Shown: positions 8,428 through 16,380 of the stretch, piece by piece | Position numbering within the stretch: the stretch's first letter is position 1 | Layout: the number at the start of each line of letters is the position of its first letter | Assembly (NCBI GenBank): GCA_020048595.1 | Contig: JAIFMH010000332.1 | Coordinates: forward strand, 1-21,930 | Source of the DNA: Bacteroidota bacterium | GTDB lineage: Bacteria; Bacteroidota; Bacteroidia; Bacteroidales; UBA4417 | Reading direction: 5' to 3' | DNA length: 21,930 nt | Notes under the pieces: generated by a model | What the model saw: only the letters and a program-made list of their open reading frames with translations | Told to the model about the DNA's origin: nothing | Database searches by the model: none | Program-made: the position numbers and the translations under genes

Positions 8428-9519
8428 ATGAAAAAACAGGTCCTATTTCTTCTGATCATCTTGTATAATCTCTCTTCTTCGGCTGTTTATCATTTTAGGG
8501 CGAATGATGATCTGATTAATGATGGCCCGTATGTTTTTTATGTAAATGATACACTTAAAGCAAAAATTATTGAAAATAATGTGGTGAGAGAATTTACTGT
8601 TTTACAGAAAAACTTTTCCGAAATAAAGACAGCTATTCATTTATCGTGTAATTATAAAGATCTCTTGAGCGTTTATTCCGAAAAGCCGGATTATCGGCAG
8701 AATTACAGTGACATTGACAGTATAATTGCAATAAGCGATGTTCATGGTCAGTACAAAAAATATATACGTATCCTGCAGGCAAACGGCGTAATAGATACTA
8801 ATCTGAATTGGAAATTTGGCAAAGGGCATTTCGTGTTTCTCGGTGATGCTTTCGACAGAGGTGACAAGGTTACCGAATTACTATGGCATCTTTTTACCCT
8901 TGAAAAACAAGCTTTAAAAGCCGGGGGAAGGGTTCATGTATTAATTGGAAATCATGATAACATGGAGCTATGCGGCGACCCGACCTACATAAACGAAAAA
9001 TATAAAAAAGTTGAAGAGTTAACCAATACCAGGTATTCGGAGCTGTATTCTGAAAATTCAGTGCTGGGAAAATGGTTGCGGAATAAACCTGTTATAATTT
9101 CAATAAATGATATCCTGTTTGTTCATGCAGGCATATCATTGGAATTGCCCAGAAACAAACTATCGATTAAAAAAGTCAACAAATTATTTTCAGGCAAAAT
9201 AATTGCAAATCAACTGCCTGCAGGTTTTGAAAAAGAAAAATTAAAATTACTGGATGGAGATGAAGGCCCTTTATGGTATAGAGGATATTTTATGGATTCA
9301 ACATTCAGTGAAAACAAACTGGATTCCATACTTGATTTTTATTCCAGGAAACATATCATAGTTGGACACACTACATTCCAAGAAATAAAAAGTCTTTTTA
9401 ACACTAAAGTAATCGGAATAGATGCCGGAATAGGTTATACCCAAATGGGTGAAGTTCTGATCTTTAAAAAAGGAAATTTCTACAGAGGTTCCAATAAGGG
9501 TGAAAGAATTAAACTTTGA
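8428..9519 (+). CDS. Exported PPP-type metallophosphatase (calcineurin-like)
   Basis: Probable extracytoplasmic phosphatase of the calcineurin-like/PPP superfamily with a two-metal centre, 363 residues. The signal peptide is KKQVLFLLIILYNLSSSA. All metal and catalytic motifs are present: Asp104 and His106 in SDVHGQ, Asp140 and Asp143 in LGDAFDRG, Asn175-His176-Asp177 in IGNHDNME, His233 in VHAGIS, and His314 in VGHTT. The spacing resembles bacterial PPP enzymes of the Shewanella-like or diadenosine-tetraphosphatase type. The substrate may be phosphoprotein or a small phosphoester and cannot be told here. The frame opens with a TTG at 8419, but the ATG at 8428 directly precedes the signal sequence and is preferred. 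It lies 90 bases after the DUF4956 gene on the same strand, so it may belong to that operon or have its own promoter (a near match, TTAATTTG, at 8372-8379). Confidence 0.87.
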   Translation: MKKQVLFLLIILYNLSSSAVYHFRANDDLINDGPYVFYVNDTLKAKIIENNVVREFTVLQKNFSEIKTAIHLSCNYKDLLSVYSEKPDYRQNYSDIDSIIAISDVHGQYKKYIRILQANGVIDTNLNWKFGKGHFVFLGDAFDRGDKVTELLWHLFTLEKQALKAGGRVHVLIGNHDNMELCGDPTYINEKYKKVEELTNTRYSELYSENSVLGKWLRNKPVIISINDILFVHAGISLELPRNKLSIKKVNKLFSGKIIANQLPAGFEKEKLKLLDGDEGPLWYRGYFMDSTFSENKLDSILDFYSRKHIIVGHTTFQEIKSLFNTKVIGIDAGIGYTQMGEVLIFKKGNFYRGSNKGERIKL

Positions 9520-9994
9520 ATCTGCCTGTTTTTATAGGTTTGAGAATTACAAGAAGGGATTGCAGAATTATAAATCCTGCAGTATTCATTCAGTAGGATG
9601 TGGGAAAGTGAAAATTTCATGCTACGGGTAAAAACAATATGCTCCTTACAGTTAATATCGTAGCATAGCCGATACTCCCAAATAAAAACAGCCGCCCATT
9701 AAAAGGCGGCTGTGAAATGAAATCTAAAAATATCACTACTTAGATGGAAGTAAAAGCAGTTTCAAAATATCATATTACAAAGCATCAAATTCAGCATTTA
9801 TCTTATTATTGATTCGTTCAATGGAATGAACTGTGCAATATTAACGGGTATTCCCAGCATGCACATTGCCTTTGAGTAAACGGTAGTAATATTTGAGTGA
9901 AACAGCATTAGGAAAAAGGAACGGTAAACCAGGAAGAGGCATCCTGGCGAAGCGTGAGTAAATCCAGTCATTTTTCTGATCAGGAGGAGTGTTC
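9520..9994. other. Convergent intergenic region with hairpin and doubly open small frames
   Basis: This 475-base gap separates the phosphatase gene (+) from the LytS-type kinase gene (-). It contains the hairpin at 9688-9713. Between about 9800 and 10005 the - strand has two overlapping small open frames, and a short inverted repeat (CCAGGA/TCCTGG, 9929-9947) lies inside them. The part nearest the phosphatase (9520-9680) shows nothing I can name. Confidence 0.5.
9680..9713 (-). terminator. Rho-independent terminator of the LytTR/LytS-type kinase operon
   Basis: A perfect 9-bp GC-rich stem (ACAGCCGCC at 9688-9696 with GGCGGCTGT at 9705-9713) encloses an 8-base loop. On the - strand the stem is followed by a T-rich run; on the + strand it is not. 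It lies about 280 bases past the kinase stop, so the transcript would include the small open frames between. Confidence 0.8.
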
Positions 9995-10005
9995 TTATAA
10001 ATCAT
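9841..10005 (-). CDS. Possible small ORF (54 aa) overlapping the kinase stop codon
   Basis: This - strand frame starts with an ATG inside the last codons of the kinase gene (nine kinase-frame bases from overlap to stop), as in translationally coupled genes. It encodes 54 residues including DWIYSRFARMPLPGLPF and SLKYYYRLLKGNVHAGNTR, rich in aromatic and basic residues. The same frame continues past its stop for another 21 codons to a second stop near 9775. A second - strand frame over nearly the same bases (9971-9798, 57 codons) is also open. I recognise no family. It could be a coupled small gene, the remnant of a decayed gene or repeat, or a chance frame. Confidence 0.25.
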   Translation of the reverse strand: MIYKNTPPDQKNDWIYSRFARMPLPGLPFLFPNAVSLKYYYRLLKGNVHAGNTR

Positions 10006-12952
10006 CAATGTTATAAATTATTGGCATAATAAGCTCAACCATGGTACCCGGATTTTCAGCAGCGGATGAACATTCCGAATAGCTTATACGTGTTTCAGTG
10101 TTATATTTTTTACTTAGCAGATCTAATCGTTTCTTAATTATCTGCATACCAAGATGGTTGTGCTGTGAGCTTTTTGAGGAATACTCATCTGATTTTTTCA
10201 CCCCTATGCCATTATCTTCAATAGTTATCCTTAATGATTTTGATTTGTAGGTTTGAAAACTGATTTTTATAAATCCATTCTCTTCCAGCGTAGCTATCCC
10301 GTGCCAGATTGAGTTTTCAGCAATGGGCTGAATAATCATGCTGGGTATAAAAACACAGTCTTCTTCGAGCTCAGTATCTATTTCAATACTATAATCAAAT
10401 TTATTTTCCAGACGCTTTTTTTCCAGGTCAATGTAATTTCGCAACCGGTCAACTTCTTCTTCAAGCTTAATCATCGGGGTATTGATGGCATTCAGGTTTT
10501 GACGGATCAACCGGGCAAATTGTGACAGGTATATCACAGCTTCGCTTCCTTTATTTTTGAGCAGGTAATTTTGAATTGATCCCAGCGAATTAAATATAAA
10601 ATGCGGATTCATCATCGACTGCAGTGCCTTTTGCTCCATAACAACCAATTGATGATCAACCTCAACTCTTTTCATTTTTTGAACTCTGATCAAGAAAAAA
10701 ATCAGTAAAATTATCCCGGCTGAAAACAGCACAATGAATGTCCAGAATGCAGGGTGCTCAACCAGGGTAGGTTTAATTGTAATTGCCAATTCCAATGGTT
10801 TACTCCAATCGGAATTTGATTTTCTTACCCGTAGTTTAAAAATATATTTCCCTTTGGGCAGGTTTTGATACACCAGGTTAATTCCGCTTCCTGTTCCGAC
10901 TGTCCATTTGTTTTCAGATCCCTCAAGCTTATAGGAATAGATCACCGGGCTGGTAGCATAGCTGATACAACCAAAAGACAGTTTTATATTATTCTTACCT
11001 GTCAGATTAAGTTCCTGATCAGGCAAAGCATAAAATTTATCATTTACGGTAATAGATCGGATGTATGGGATAGGTGGAACAGCACTACCTTTGGCAACTG
11101 AAGCTTCGGCAATAATTGTCAACCCGTCATTACTGGCTATATATAGCGTGTCATTACGAATAAGGATATCATTAATATTGTTAAAACTGATGTTTAAAGG
11201 TTGCAGGTGGACAGGTATCCCTGCTGTAACCTTCATTGGATTGTGGCAAACAAATACGTCCTTGAGTGTAGCCAGGTATAAAGTGGAATCTTTATACAAA
11301 AACTTATTTATCTGTTTGTCAACGTAGGTATCGAAGGCATCTGTCAGGTTGTAGAACTTGTGATTCTTCAAAATATAAAGACTATCGCCATCAATATTAA
11401 ATAACTCGGCAGAATCATTCAAAACCAGGTGATCCGAAATAACAGTTCCGTTAAATCTTGAAATTTCAGGGTATGGTTCCTGCTTATTTTTATATATATA
11501 ATTTGTTTTAGCATTTATAACAAGCTCATTATTAATGTTATAATAAGCATTATTTATTCTTTCACTTAACTTTTTCTTTTCAGAGTTAATTGATGGATTA
11601 AGCGGATCGATAAACATGATCCAGTTCTGATCAAAAATGGCAGCAAAGGATACTGAACGGTCAGTAATAATTTTCTTGGCAGCAAAATAGTTAATAGTCC
11701 TCTTGCTATACCCAATCTTCTTTGATGCAATATCAAGTCTTATATTTTCAAATACACAAATACTCAGACTACTAGTGCCAAGCATTAGTGATTGATTTTT
11801 AAATAGATGTAATATATCAACCGGCTTCACCTCTTTCGGTACCGATAATGTATAAAAAACATCGTTATTCAATAAAAAAGCAGCTTTTGTAGTGGTACAC
11901 CATATCCCTGTTCCCGGAAAGTCACAAAGCAGATTCACACCATACGTATCAAAATTGGTTCGATCAAAATGATTTTGTTCCAATATATCATGGTTGATCA
12001 CATAAATTCCATCTGATTGAGTGCTGATCCAGATATTTGTTTCGTGATCCTGTAAAAGTCCAAGAGCATCCTTAATATCAAAATGCTTTACAACTTTATT
12101 ATTCTTAAGACAATATACACCGTCATCATAAGCAGCTATCCAAAGGTATCCCTTCGAATCTTCCAGAACGGTTTTAACTTTCAATATATCAAAGGGAAGC
12201 AGGACTTTCTCCTTTTTAAAATTGCCTGTAAGTTTTAATAATTCACCCGTATATGTTGTTACATAATACGTATTGTGCACCGCAGGAAAAACCGCTTTGC
12301 ATTGTATATTTGTATCTACAACTGAAATTTTTCCTTGAAAAGTATGTTGGCTGAAAATTCCGGCGTTAGTCCAGATAACCCAGTCATCTGCCTGGTTTTT
12401 ACTCATATAAACAGCTCTTATTCTATCATATTCCTTCGCGACTAAAGGCAGCTTCATAGAGATATTTTTTAAGGGAAGGTCTTTTAATACTTTGTTATTT
12501 GTGTCCAAAGAAAAGACTTCTCTCTGCCAGTTGTAAAAATAGATAGTTTGATTTGGATCAGTGAAAAAATCTAAAATAAAGCCCTTTCCTGTTAATGAAT
12601 TAAGGAATGGCGCACTTTTACTATTGAAGACTTTATTGTTGTAAAGATAATTGACGGATGAATTGTAGTTAAAAATCCATATCCGCCCTTTTAAATCTTC
12701 CTTAATACGAACCACGTCATTGCTGCTTAAGCCGTCCTTTTTCCTGTAGCTTGTAAAATTGGCTCCATCAAACTTTATCACTCCTGCATCAGAAGTGAAC
12801 CATATGAATTTCCGGCTATCCTGGTAAATCTGGTAAATGGTATTAGTAGGCAAACCATCGAGAGTGGTATAATGCCTGATATATGGATTTTGAGCAATTG
12901 TATTGGCACAAAATCCCAGTATAAAAACAAGGAGGGAAAATGATATTTTCAA
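9995..12952 (-). CDS. Propeller-type sensor histidine kinase of the LytS family
   Basis: Membrane sensor kinase of 985 residues. After a signal peptide (KISFSLLVFILGFCANTIAQ) the extracytoplasmic part holds degenerate two-component-regulator-propeller repeats (IYQDSRKFIWFTSDAGVIKF, IWIFNYN, LEDSKGYLWIAAYDDGVY, IWISTQSDGIYVI). A Y_Y_Y domain follows (YKLEGSENKW, NLPKGKYIFKLRV). One membrane helix lies at about 734-757. The cytoplasmic kinase part has the LytS/YehU-type phosphoacceptor His784 in NPHFIFNSL, the N box QPIAENSIWHG near 879 and the G box DNGIGV near 914. It lacks HisKA, receiver and DNA-binding domains. It follows the LytTR regulator gene by 10 bases, so the two form one operon and very likely a signalling pair. 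The propeller is expected to sense an extracytoplasmic ligand, which is unknown. The blades match the consensus less well than those of the other propeller kinase at 18609. Confidence 0.92.
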   Translation of the reverse strand: MKISFSLLVFILGFCANTIAQNPYIRHYTTLDGLPTNTIYQIYQDSRKFIWFTSDAGVIKFDGANFTSYRKKDGLSSNDVVRIKEDLKGRIWIFNYNSSVNYLYNNKVFNSKSAPFLNSLTGKGFILDFFTDPNQTIYFYNWQREVFSLDTNNKVLKDLPLKNISMKLPLVAKEYDRIRAVYMSKNQADDWVIWTNAGIFSQHTFQGKISVVDTNIQCKAVFPAVHNTYYVTTYTGELLKLTGNFKKEKVLLPFDILKVKTVLEDSKGYLWIAAYDDGVYCLKNNKVVKHFDIKDALGLLQDHETNIWISTQSDGIYVINHDILEQNHFDRTNFDTYGVNLLCDFPGTGIWCTTTKAAFLLNNDVFYTLSVPKEVKPVDILHLFKNQSLMLGTSSLSICVFENIRLDIASKKIGYSKRTINYFAAKKIITDRSVSFAAIFDQNWIMFIDPLNPSINSEKKKLSERINNAYYNINNELVINAKTNYIYKNKQEPYPEISRFNGTVISDHLVLNDSAELFNIDGDSLYILKNHKFYNLTDAFDTYVDKQINKFLYKDSTLYLATLKDVFVCHNPMKVTAGIPVHLQPLNISFNNINDILIRNDTLYIASNDGLTIIAEASVAKGSAVPPIPYIRSITVNDKFYALPDQELNLTGKNNIKLSFGCISYATSPVIYSYKLEGSENKWTVGTGSGINLVYQNLPKGKYIFKLRVRKSNSDWSKPLELAITIKPTLVEHPAFWTFIVLFSAGIILLIFFLIRVQKMKRVEVDHQLVVMEQKALQSMMNPHFIFNSLGSIQNYLLKNKGSEAVIYLSQFARLIRQNLNAINTPMIKLEEEVDRLRNYIDLEKKRLENKFDYSIEIDTELEEDCVFIPSMIIQPIAENSIWHGIATLEENGFIKISFQTYKSKSLRITIEDNGIGVKKSDEYSSKSSQHNHLGMQIIKKRLDLLSKKYNTETRISYSECSSAAENPGTMVELIMPIIYNIDDL

Positions 12953-12962
12953 ATTAATCTAT

Positions 12963-13757
12963 TTAATCTATTGAGATTGAATACTGTTTCACTTTTTCAC
13001 GAAATTCCGGTAGCTTCCGCCTCGAAATATCCAGGCGGGAACCATCTTTCAACTCTGCAAAGTTGCCCTGGAAGCTTGAATAGCCAACCAGGAAACTAAG
13101 ATTTATTATTGTTGACTTGTGAATTCTTAAGAACTCAGGACTCTCCAACATTTTTTCAAACTCACCCAATGTTCGGGTTGCAATGATCTTCCTGTCACCG
13201 GTAAGATAAAGAACAGTATAATTATCATCAGCCTGCAGATACATCACTTCAGCTACATTCACCAACCGGAATCCCAGTTTATCGGGGATTGTAAGTTTAG
13301 TTAACAGGTTGTTTTTTGATTGCAGATGTTCGTGCAGATTGTTCAGCGACTGAGTATAAACTTCCTGCATTTCCAAATGACTCCGCCGAAGTTCATGGCT
13401 GTAAATAGCTTTTTTGACGGCTTCCTGCAACTCGAAAGGATTAATTGGCTTTAAAAGATAATCAACGGCATTAGCTTTCAGTGCACGCAATGCATGCTCC
13501 TGGTAAGCTGTGGCAAATATCACCCCAAACGTATTACCTGGTATTGAACGAAGAAATGCAAATCCGTCTTCTTTGGGCATCGAAATGTCCAGAAAAATAA
13601 AATCCACTTTGTTGCTTTCGAGAAGCTTTCTTCCTTCGCTGGCAGAACCGGCAATCCCGCATAAATAAATCTCAGGACAGTATTGGCTTAATAATATCGA
13701 TAATGCTTCGCTTATATTTTTTTCATCATCAATAATAATAGTTGAGTAAGATTTCAT
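12963..13757 (-). CDS. LytTR-family response regulator
   Basis: Cytoplasmic transcriptional regulator of 264 residues. The N-terminal receiver (about 5-120) shows the acidic pair Asp10-Asp11 in IIIDDE, the phosphoacceptor Asp57 in FIFLDISMP, Thr83 in FATAY and Lys103 in LLKPINP. The C-terminal LytTR DNA-binding domain (about 165-258) is recognised by EVMYLQADDNYTVLYLTG, FLRIHKSTIINLSFL and LKDGSRLDISRRKLPEF. A linker near 125-150 is probably helical. It is the first gene of a two-gene operon with the LytS-type kinase, 10 bases apart, and should be its phosphorylation partner. A 7-bp inverted repeat overlaps the predicted -33 region of its promoter and may be an operator, possibly for autoregulation. 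Target genes are unknown. Confidence 0.95.
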   Translation of the reverse strand: MKSYSTIIIDDEKNISEALSILLSQYCPEIYLCGIAGSASEGRKLLESNKVDFIFLDISMPKEDGFAFLRSIPGNTFGVIFATAYQEHALRALKANAVDYLLKPINPFELQEAVKKAIYSHELRRSHLEMQEVYTQSLNNLHEHLQSKNNLLTKLTIPDKLGFRLVNVAEVMYLQADDNYTVLYLTGDRKIIATRTLGEFEKMLESPEFLRIHKSTIINLSFLVGYSSFQGNFAELKDGSRLDISRRKLPEFREKVKQYSISID

Positions 13758-13791
13758 TTGATAAAGATATTATTTCTGACGATATATTCTT

Positions 13792-13799
13792 CAAATCTA
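13792..13799 (-). promoter_or_regulatory. Bacteroidota -7 element of the LytTR/LytS-type operon
   Basis: The - strand reads TAGATTTG, an exact TAnnTTTG match, 35 bases before the ATG at 13757. This implies a start near 13786 and a leader of about 30 bases. The -33 area has no TTG but holds the inverted repeat at 13811-13831. Confidence 0.55.
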
Positions 13800-13810
13800 T
13801 AGTAAAATTC

Positions 13811-13831
13811 CGATCACATTTTGGGTGATCG
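13811..13831. promoter_or_regulatory. Inverted repeat CGATCAC-N7-GTGATCG, candidate operator
   Basis: Perfect 7-bp arms (13811-13817 and 13825-13831) are separated by seven bases. The repeat lies about 25-45 bases upstream of the predicted start of the LytTR operon, where a regulator would overlap the promoter. It is not followed by a T-run in the - direction, so it is a poor terminator for the DUF302 gene. Confidence 0.4.
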
Positions 13832-13894
13832 TATTAAAAGGTAAAAATTGCGTAATTATGATCGTAGTACTTAACTGTTAATTCCTGTTTTACT

Positions 13895-14368
13895 CTATTT
13901 TGCAGCTACTTTCACAAATTCTTCAGCTTCAGTAAAAGCCTGAACAATTGTCTTTGCTGCATCCTCATCAATCATAGTAACGAAAGCAGGAGCATTCATA
14001 CGAGCAATATAGGTAAATCCGTCGGTTTTTTCGTAAACCGATAAACGACAGGGAAGCATAGGAGATACATTGAGCAGTGCATCTTTTGAAAGAATCTGGT
14101 ATGCAAGACCGGGATTGCAAATCTCTATTACTTTAACTGACAAAACTTCTTTCCCGTTTTTTTTCATTGTTTCCTGCAGATCGTGGGTTGCAGTAATCTT
14201 CCAGCCTTTCTCAAGAATAGTCTTCGACAAAATATCAACTGTTTCGGCAAACCCAAACCGGCTTTGGCTTTCCAGTATTAAGGCCGGATGTTCAGTACTG
14301 ATGGTTTGTGCTGTGGCTAAAAGCCCGGATAACAGCAAAAAAGATAAAATGATGAGTTTGGTTTTCAT
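13895..14368 (-). CDS. Exported DUF302 domain protein
   Basis: Small exported protein of 157 residues with a signal peptide (KTKLIILSFLLLSGLLATAQ) and a single DUF302 domain. Family features are the opening ESQSRFGFAETVDILSKTI with EKGWKITATHDLQETM, the central VKVIEICNPGLAYQILSKD, and the Pro-Cys-containing MLPCRLSVYEKTDG. AEEFV lies at the end. The biochemical role of DUF302 proteins is not established; the fold is a small alpha/beta dimer. The gene is 137 bases upstream of the LytTR regulator on the same strand, with a promoter-like site between them, so co-regulation is possible but co-transcription is not required. Confidence 0.9.
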   Translation of the reverse strand: MKTKLIILSFLLLSGLLATAQTISTEHPALILESQSRFGFAETVDILSKTILEKGWKITATHDLQETMKKNGKEVLSVKVIEICNPGLAYQILSKDALLNVSPMLPCRLSVYEKTDGFTYIARMNAPAFVTMIDEDAAKTIVQAFTEAEEFVKVAAK

Positions 14369-14483
14369 ACGCGTGTAAATGTTAAAGTTATAATAAACAA
14401 TAGATATTAAACACTCAATTATTATGAAAGTTTATTGATTTGACTTTTAAAACCAGGCAGCAGCTATTATTTTTCATCAAATG

Positions 14484-14511
14484 CCATTCCGACTATTCCA
14501 TTCCGACTATT
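14484..14511. repeat. Perfect 14-base tandem duplication
   Basis: CCATTCCGACTATT occurs twice with no gap (14484-14497 and 14498-14511). A related GCCATTCCG recurs near 14683-14692. It lies in the noncoding gap between DUF302 and trkA, and its role is unknown. Confidence 0.8.
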
Positions 14512-14966
14512 TAACTTCTCTGTAAACGGCTGTGTTCCGACAAATTCACTTGATTTAAACGAATTGAATCATGACACAGCTGCATTGACGTAACGTTAAA
14601 ACATAAACAATTGGTATTAGTGTAGCTTATTCAATCCCTTTTTATATCCTGCCTTTAAAATAATACAGATATTTACTTGCATCGCCATTCCGCCGAATTG
14701 TATTCAAATATTAACTTTTAGTTCGAAGCACTCCTCTTCATAGTTTTTCCTCAACTTTTTGACGAAGATTGAAAATCTCCTTTGTTGTATTGTACTTTAC
14801 TGTTTTTACCTTTTCGATTATCATCGTACCCAAGGCATTGAAATATTTCCTGATCATAAAGATGATTTCGTGTGCGTAACGAGTTCTGAATTGCTATTTT
14901 TCAACGTATTTAACTCTCAAAAAGAACATAATGCTGTCTTTTAAGAAATAAATGAGTTTCAAATGG

Positions 14967-14995
14967 TTGTGATGGCATTTTTATCATTTAATTTG
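14967..14995 (+). promoter_or_regulatory. Candidate promoter of the trkA-trkH operon
   Basis: A TTG at 14967-14969 is followed after 19 bases by TAATTTG (14989-14995), close to the Bacteroidota pattern TTG-N19-TAnnTTTG but one base short in the -7 box. The start would fall near 15002, 23 bases before the ATG at 15025. That places the promoter upstream of the full-length trkA start rather than of a shortened one. Confidence 0.5.
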
Positions 14996-15024
14996 CGCCC
15001 TTATTGTTTAAATGAAATAGCAAA

Positions 15025-16359
15025 ATGAAGATAGTAATTGCTGGGGCAGGGGAAGTAGGCACCCATCTTGCAAAGAAATAAAGTGGTGAAAATCACGATA
15101 TTATTTTGCTCGACGATAATCCGGAAAGGCTTCATGATATTAATCGTGAAATAGACCTGATGACGATTACCGGATCAGCTCATTCATTTGTTGACCTGAA
15201 AAAAACCGAGATGAGTAAAGCGGATCTGTTCATTGCCGTTACTACTTCGGAAGAAAGGAATGTACTCGCCTGTATAATGGCGAACTACCTGGGAGTCGGG
15301 CGAACGATCGCAAGGATTAACAATTCAGAATATCTTCAGGAAAACTACCGCGAAAAACTCAGGAAGCTTGGTATAAATGAGCTCATTTATCCTGAAACAC
15401 TTGCTGCAAAGGAAATAGTTTCATCAGTAAAATTGACCGGAACCCGACAGCTGTTTGAGTTTTCGGGTGGCAAACTGATACTTATGGGCATAAAAATCAG
15501 GAATAATGCGCCTATTTTAAATCAAACCCTCGAAATACTCGCTCCGGCATTAAAGAATATTGTTGCAGTTGCAATAACACGCGGGCAGGATAATATTATT
15601 CCCGGTGGCAATGATGTGTTTAAAAACGGGGATATTGCATATTTTATCTGCAACAGCTCTTCACAAAGAAAAGTATTTGAACTCACAGGAAAAGAACTGT
15701 TTGAAGTAAAGAATATTCTTTTTTTAGGCGGCAGCCGGATTGCGCAGAAAACTATTGAAAAACTGGGCGACCGGTATCATGTTAAAGTAATAGAAACAAA
15801 CACGGAAAGGTGTAACCAAATTGCCGGCAAATATGAGCATGCACTGGTAATAAACGGCGATGGGCGTAACCTGGAGCTTTTAAGGGAAGAAGGCATTGAA
15901 AAAATGGATGCCATAATTGCCACAACCGGAAGTTCGGAAGTAAATATGCTTGCATGCCACCTGGCAAAAACACTGGGTGTGAAAAGAACAGTTGCCGAAA
16001 TTGAAAACTTTGCCCTGATGCCTACAGCTGAAGAGATGGATATCGGATGTATCATCAATAAAAAACTGATCGCAGCCAGTTATATATATCGTTTCACCCT
16101 GAGTGCTGAAATTTCGAATGTAAAATGCCTTACTTCCACAGATGCCGAAGTATTTGAATTTATTGCTAAGCCAGGAACCCGGATAACGCTCAAATCTTTA
16201 AATGATCTGAATTTACCAAACGATGTCAAAGTAGGGGGGATTATCAGGGGCGAAGCCGGATATGTTGCAAATGGTGATTTGCAGATTCGCGAGGGCGATA
16301 AAGTTGTTGTATTTGCATTGCCATCGGGAATAAAAAAATTAGAGAAATATTTTAAATAG
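15025..16359 (+). pseudogene. trkA: trkA, potassium-uptake NAD-binding subunit, interrupted by an in-frame TAA
   Basis: TrkA is the cytoplasmic subunit that binds NAD(H) and gates the TrkH channel. The full frame from the ATG at 15025 would be about 444 residues, the usual TrkA length, with two TrkA-N/TrkA-C pairs. It opens with the Rossmann motif IVIAGAGEVGTHLAKK, then meets TAA at 15079-15081 (codon 19). It resumes in the same frame with SGENHDIILLDDNPERL, exactly as an uninterrupted homologue would. The second NAD domain starts at about residue 231 with FLGGSRIAQKTI. One base change (for example TTA to TAA) explains the break; no frameshift is needed. A restart at TTG 15106 or ATG 15160 would lose the first beta strand and the GxGxxG loop. 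The rest is well preserved, so the change is recent, a sequencing or assembly error, or tolerated. trkH follows after 21 bases. Confidence 0.85.
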
Positions 16360-16380
16360 GTCTTCACTTATCAGATAGTT

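Larger units (their letters stand above)
14369..15024. other. Long AT-rich intergenic region upstream of trkA
   Basis: This 656-base gap separates divergent genes (DUF302 on -, trkA on +). It contains a perfect 14-base tandem duplication (14484-14511), a near-match -7 site for the DUF302 gene (- strand TAACTTTA, 14383-14390), the palindrome TAACGTTA near 14592-14599, and the trkA promoter candidate at 14967-14995. An open frame at 14759-14944 starts with TTG and has no supporting feature. No known riboswitch was recognised. Confidence 0.5.

Noticed and set aside
9929..9947. Short hairpin CCAGGA/TCCTGG as a second terminator after the kinase gene
   Set aside because: The stem is only six pairs without a T-run, and a much stronger hairpin lies at 9688-9713.
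14759..14944. A + strand frame of 61 codons upstream of trkA
   Set aside because: It begins with TTG, has no recognisable domain or clear membrane helix pattern, no promoter-like sequence fits it, and AT-rich gaps yield such frames by chance.
15106..16359. Taking the longest frame of trkA from TTG 15106 as an intact gene
   Set aside because: The sequence just upstream encodes the missing TrkA N-terminus in the same frame, including GAGEVG, so the shorter frame is the result of the stop at 15079 and not a natural start.
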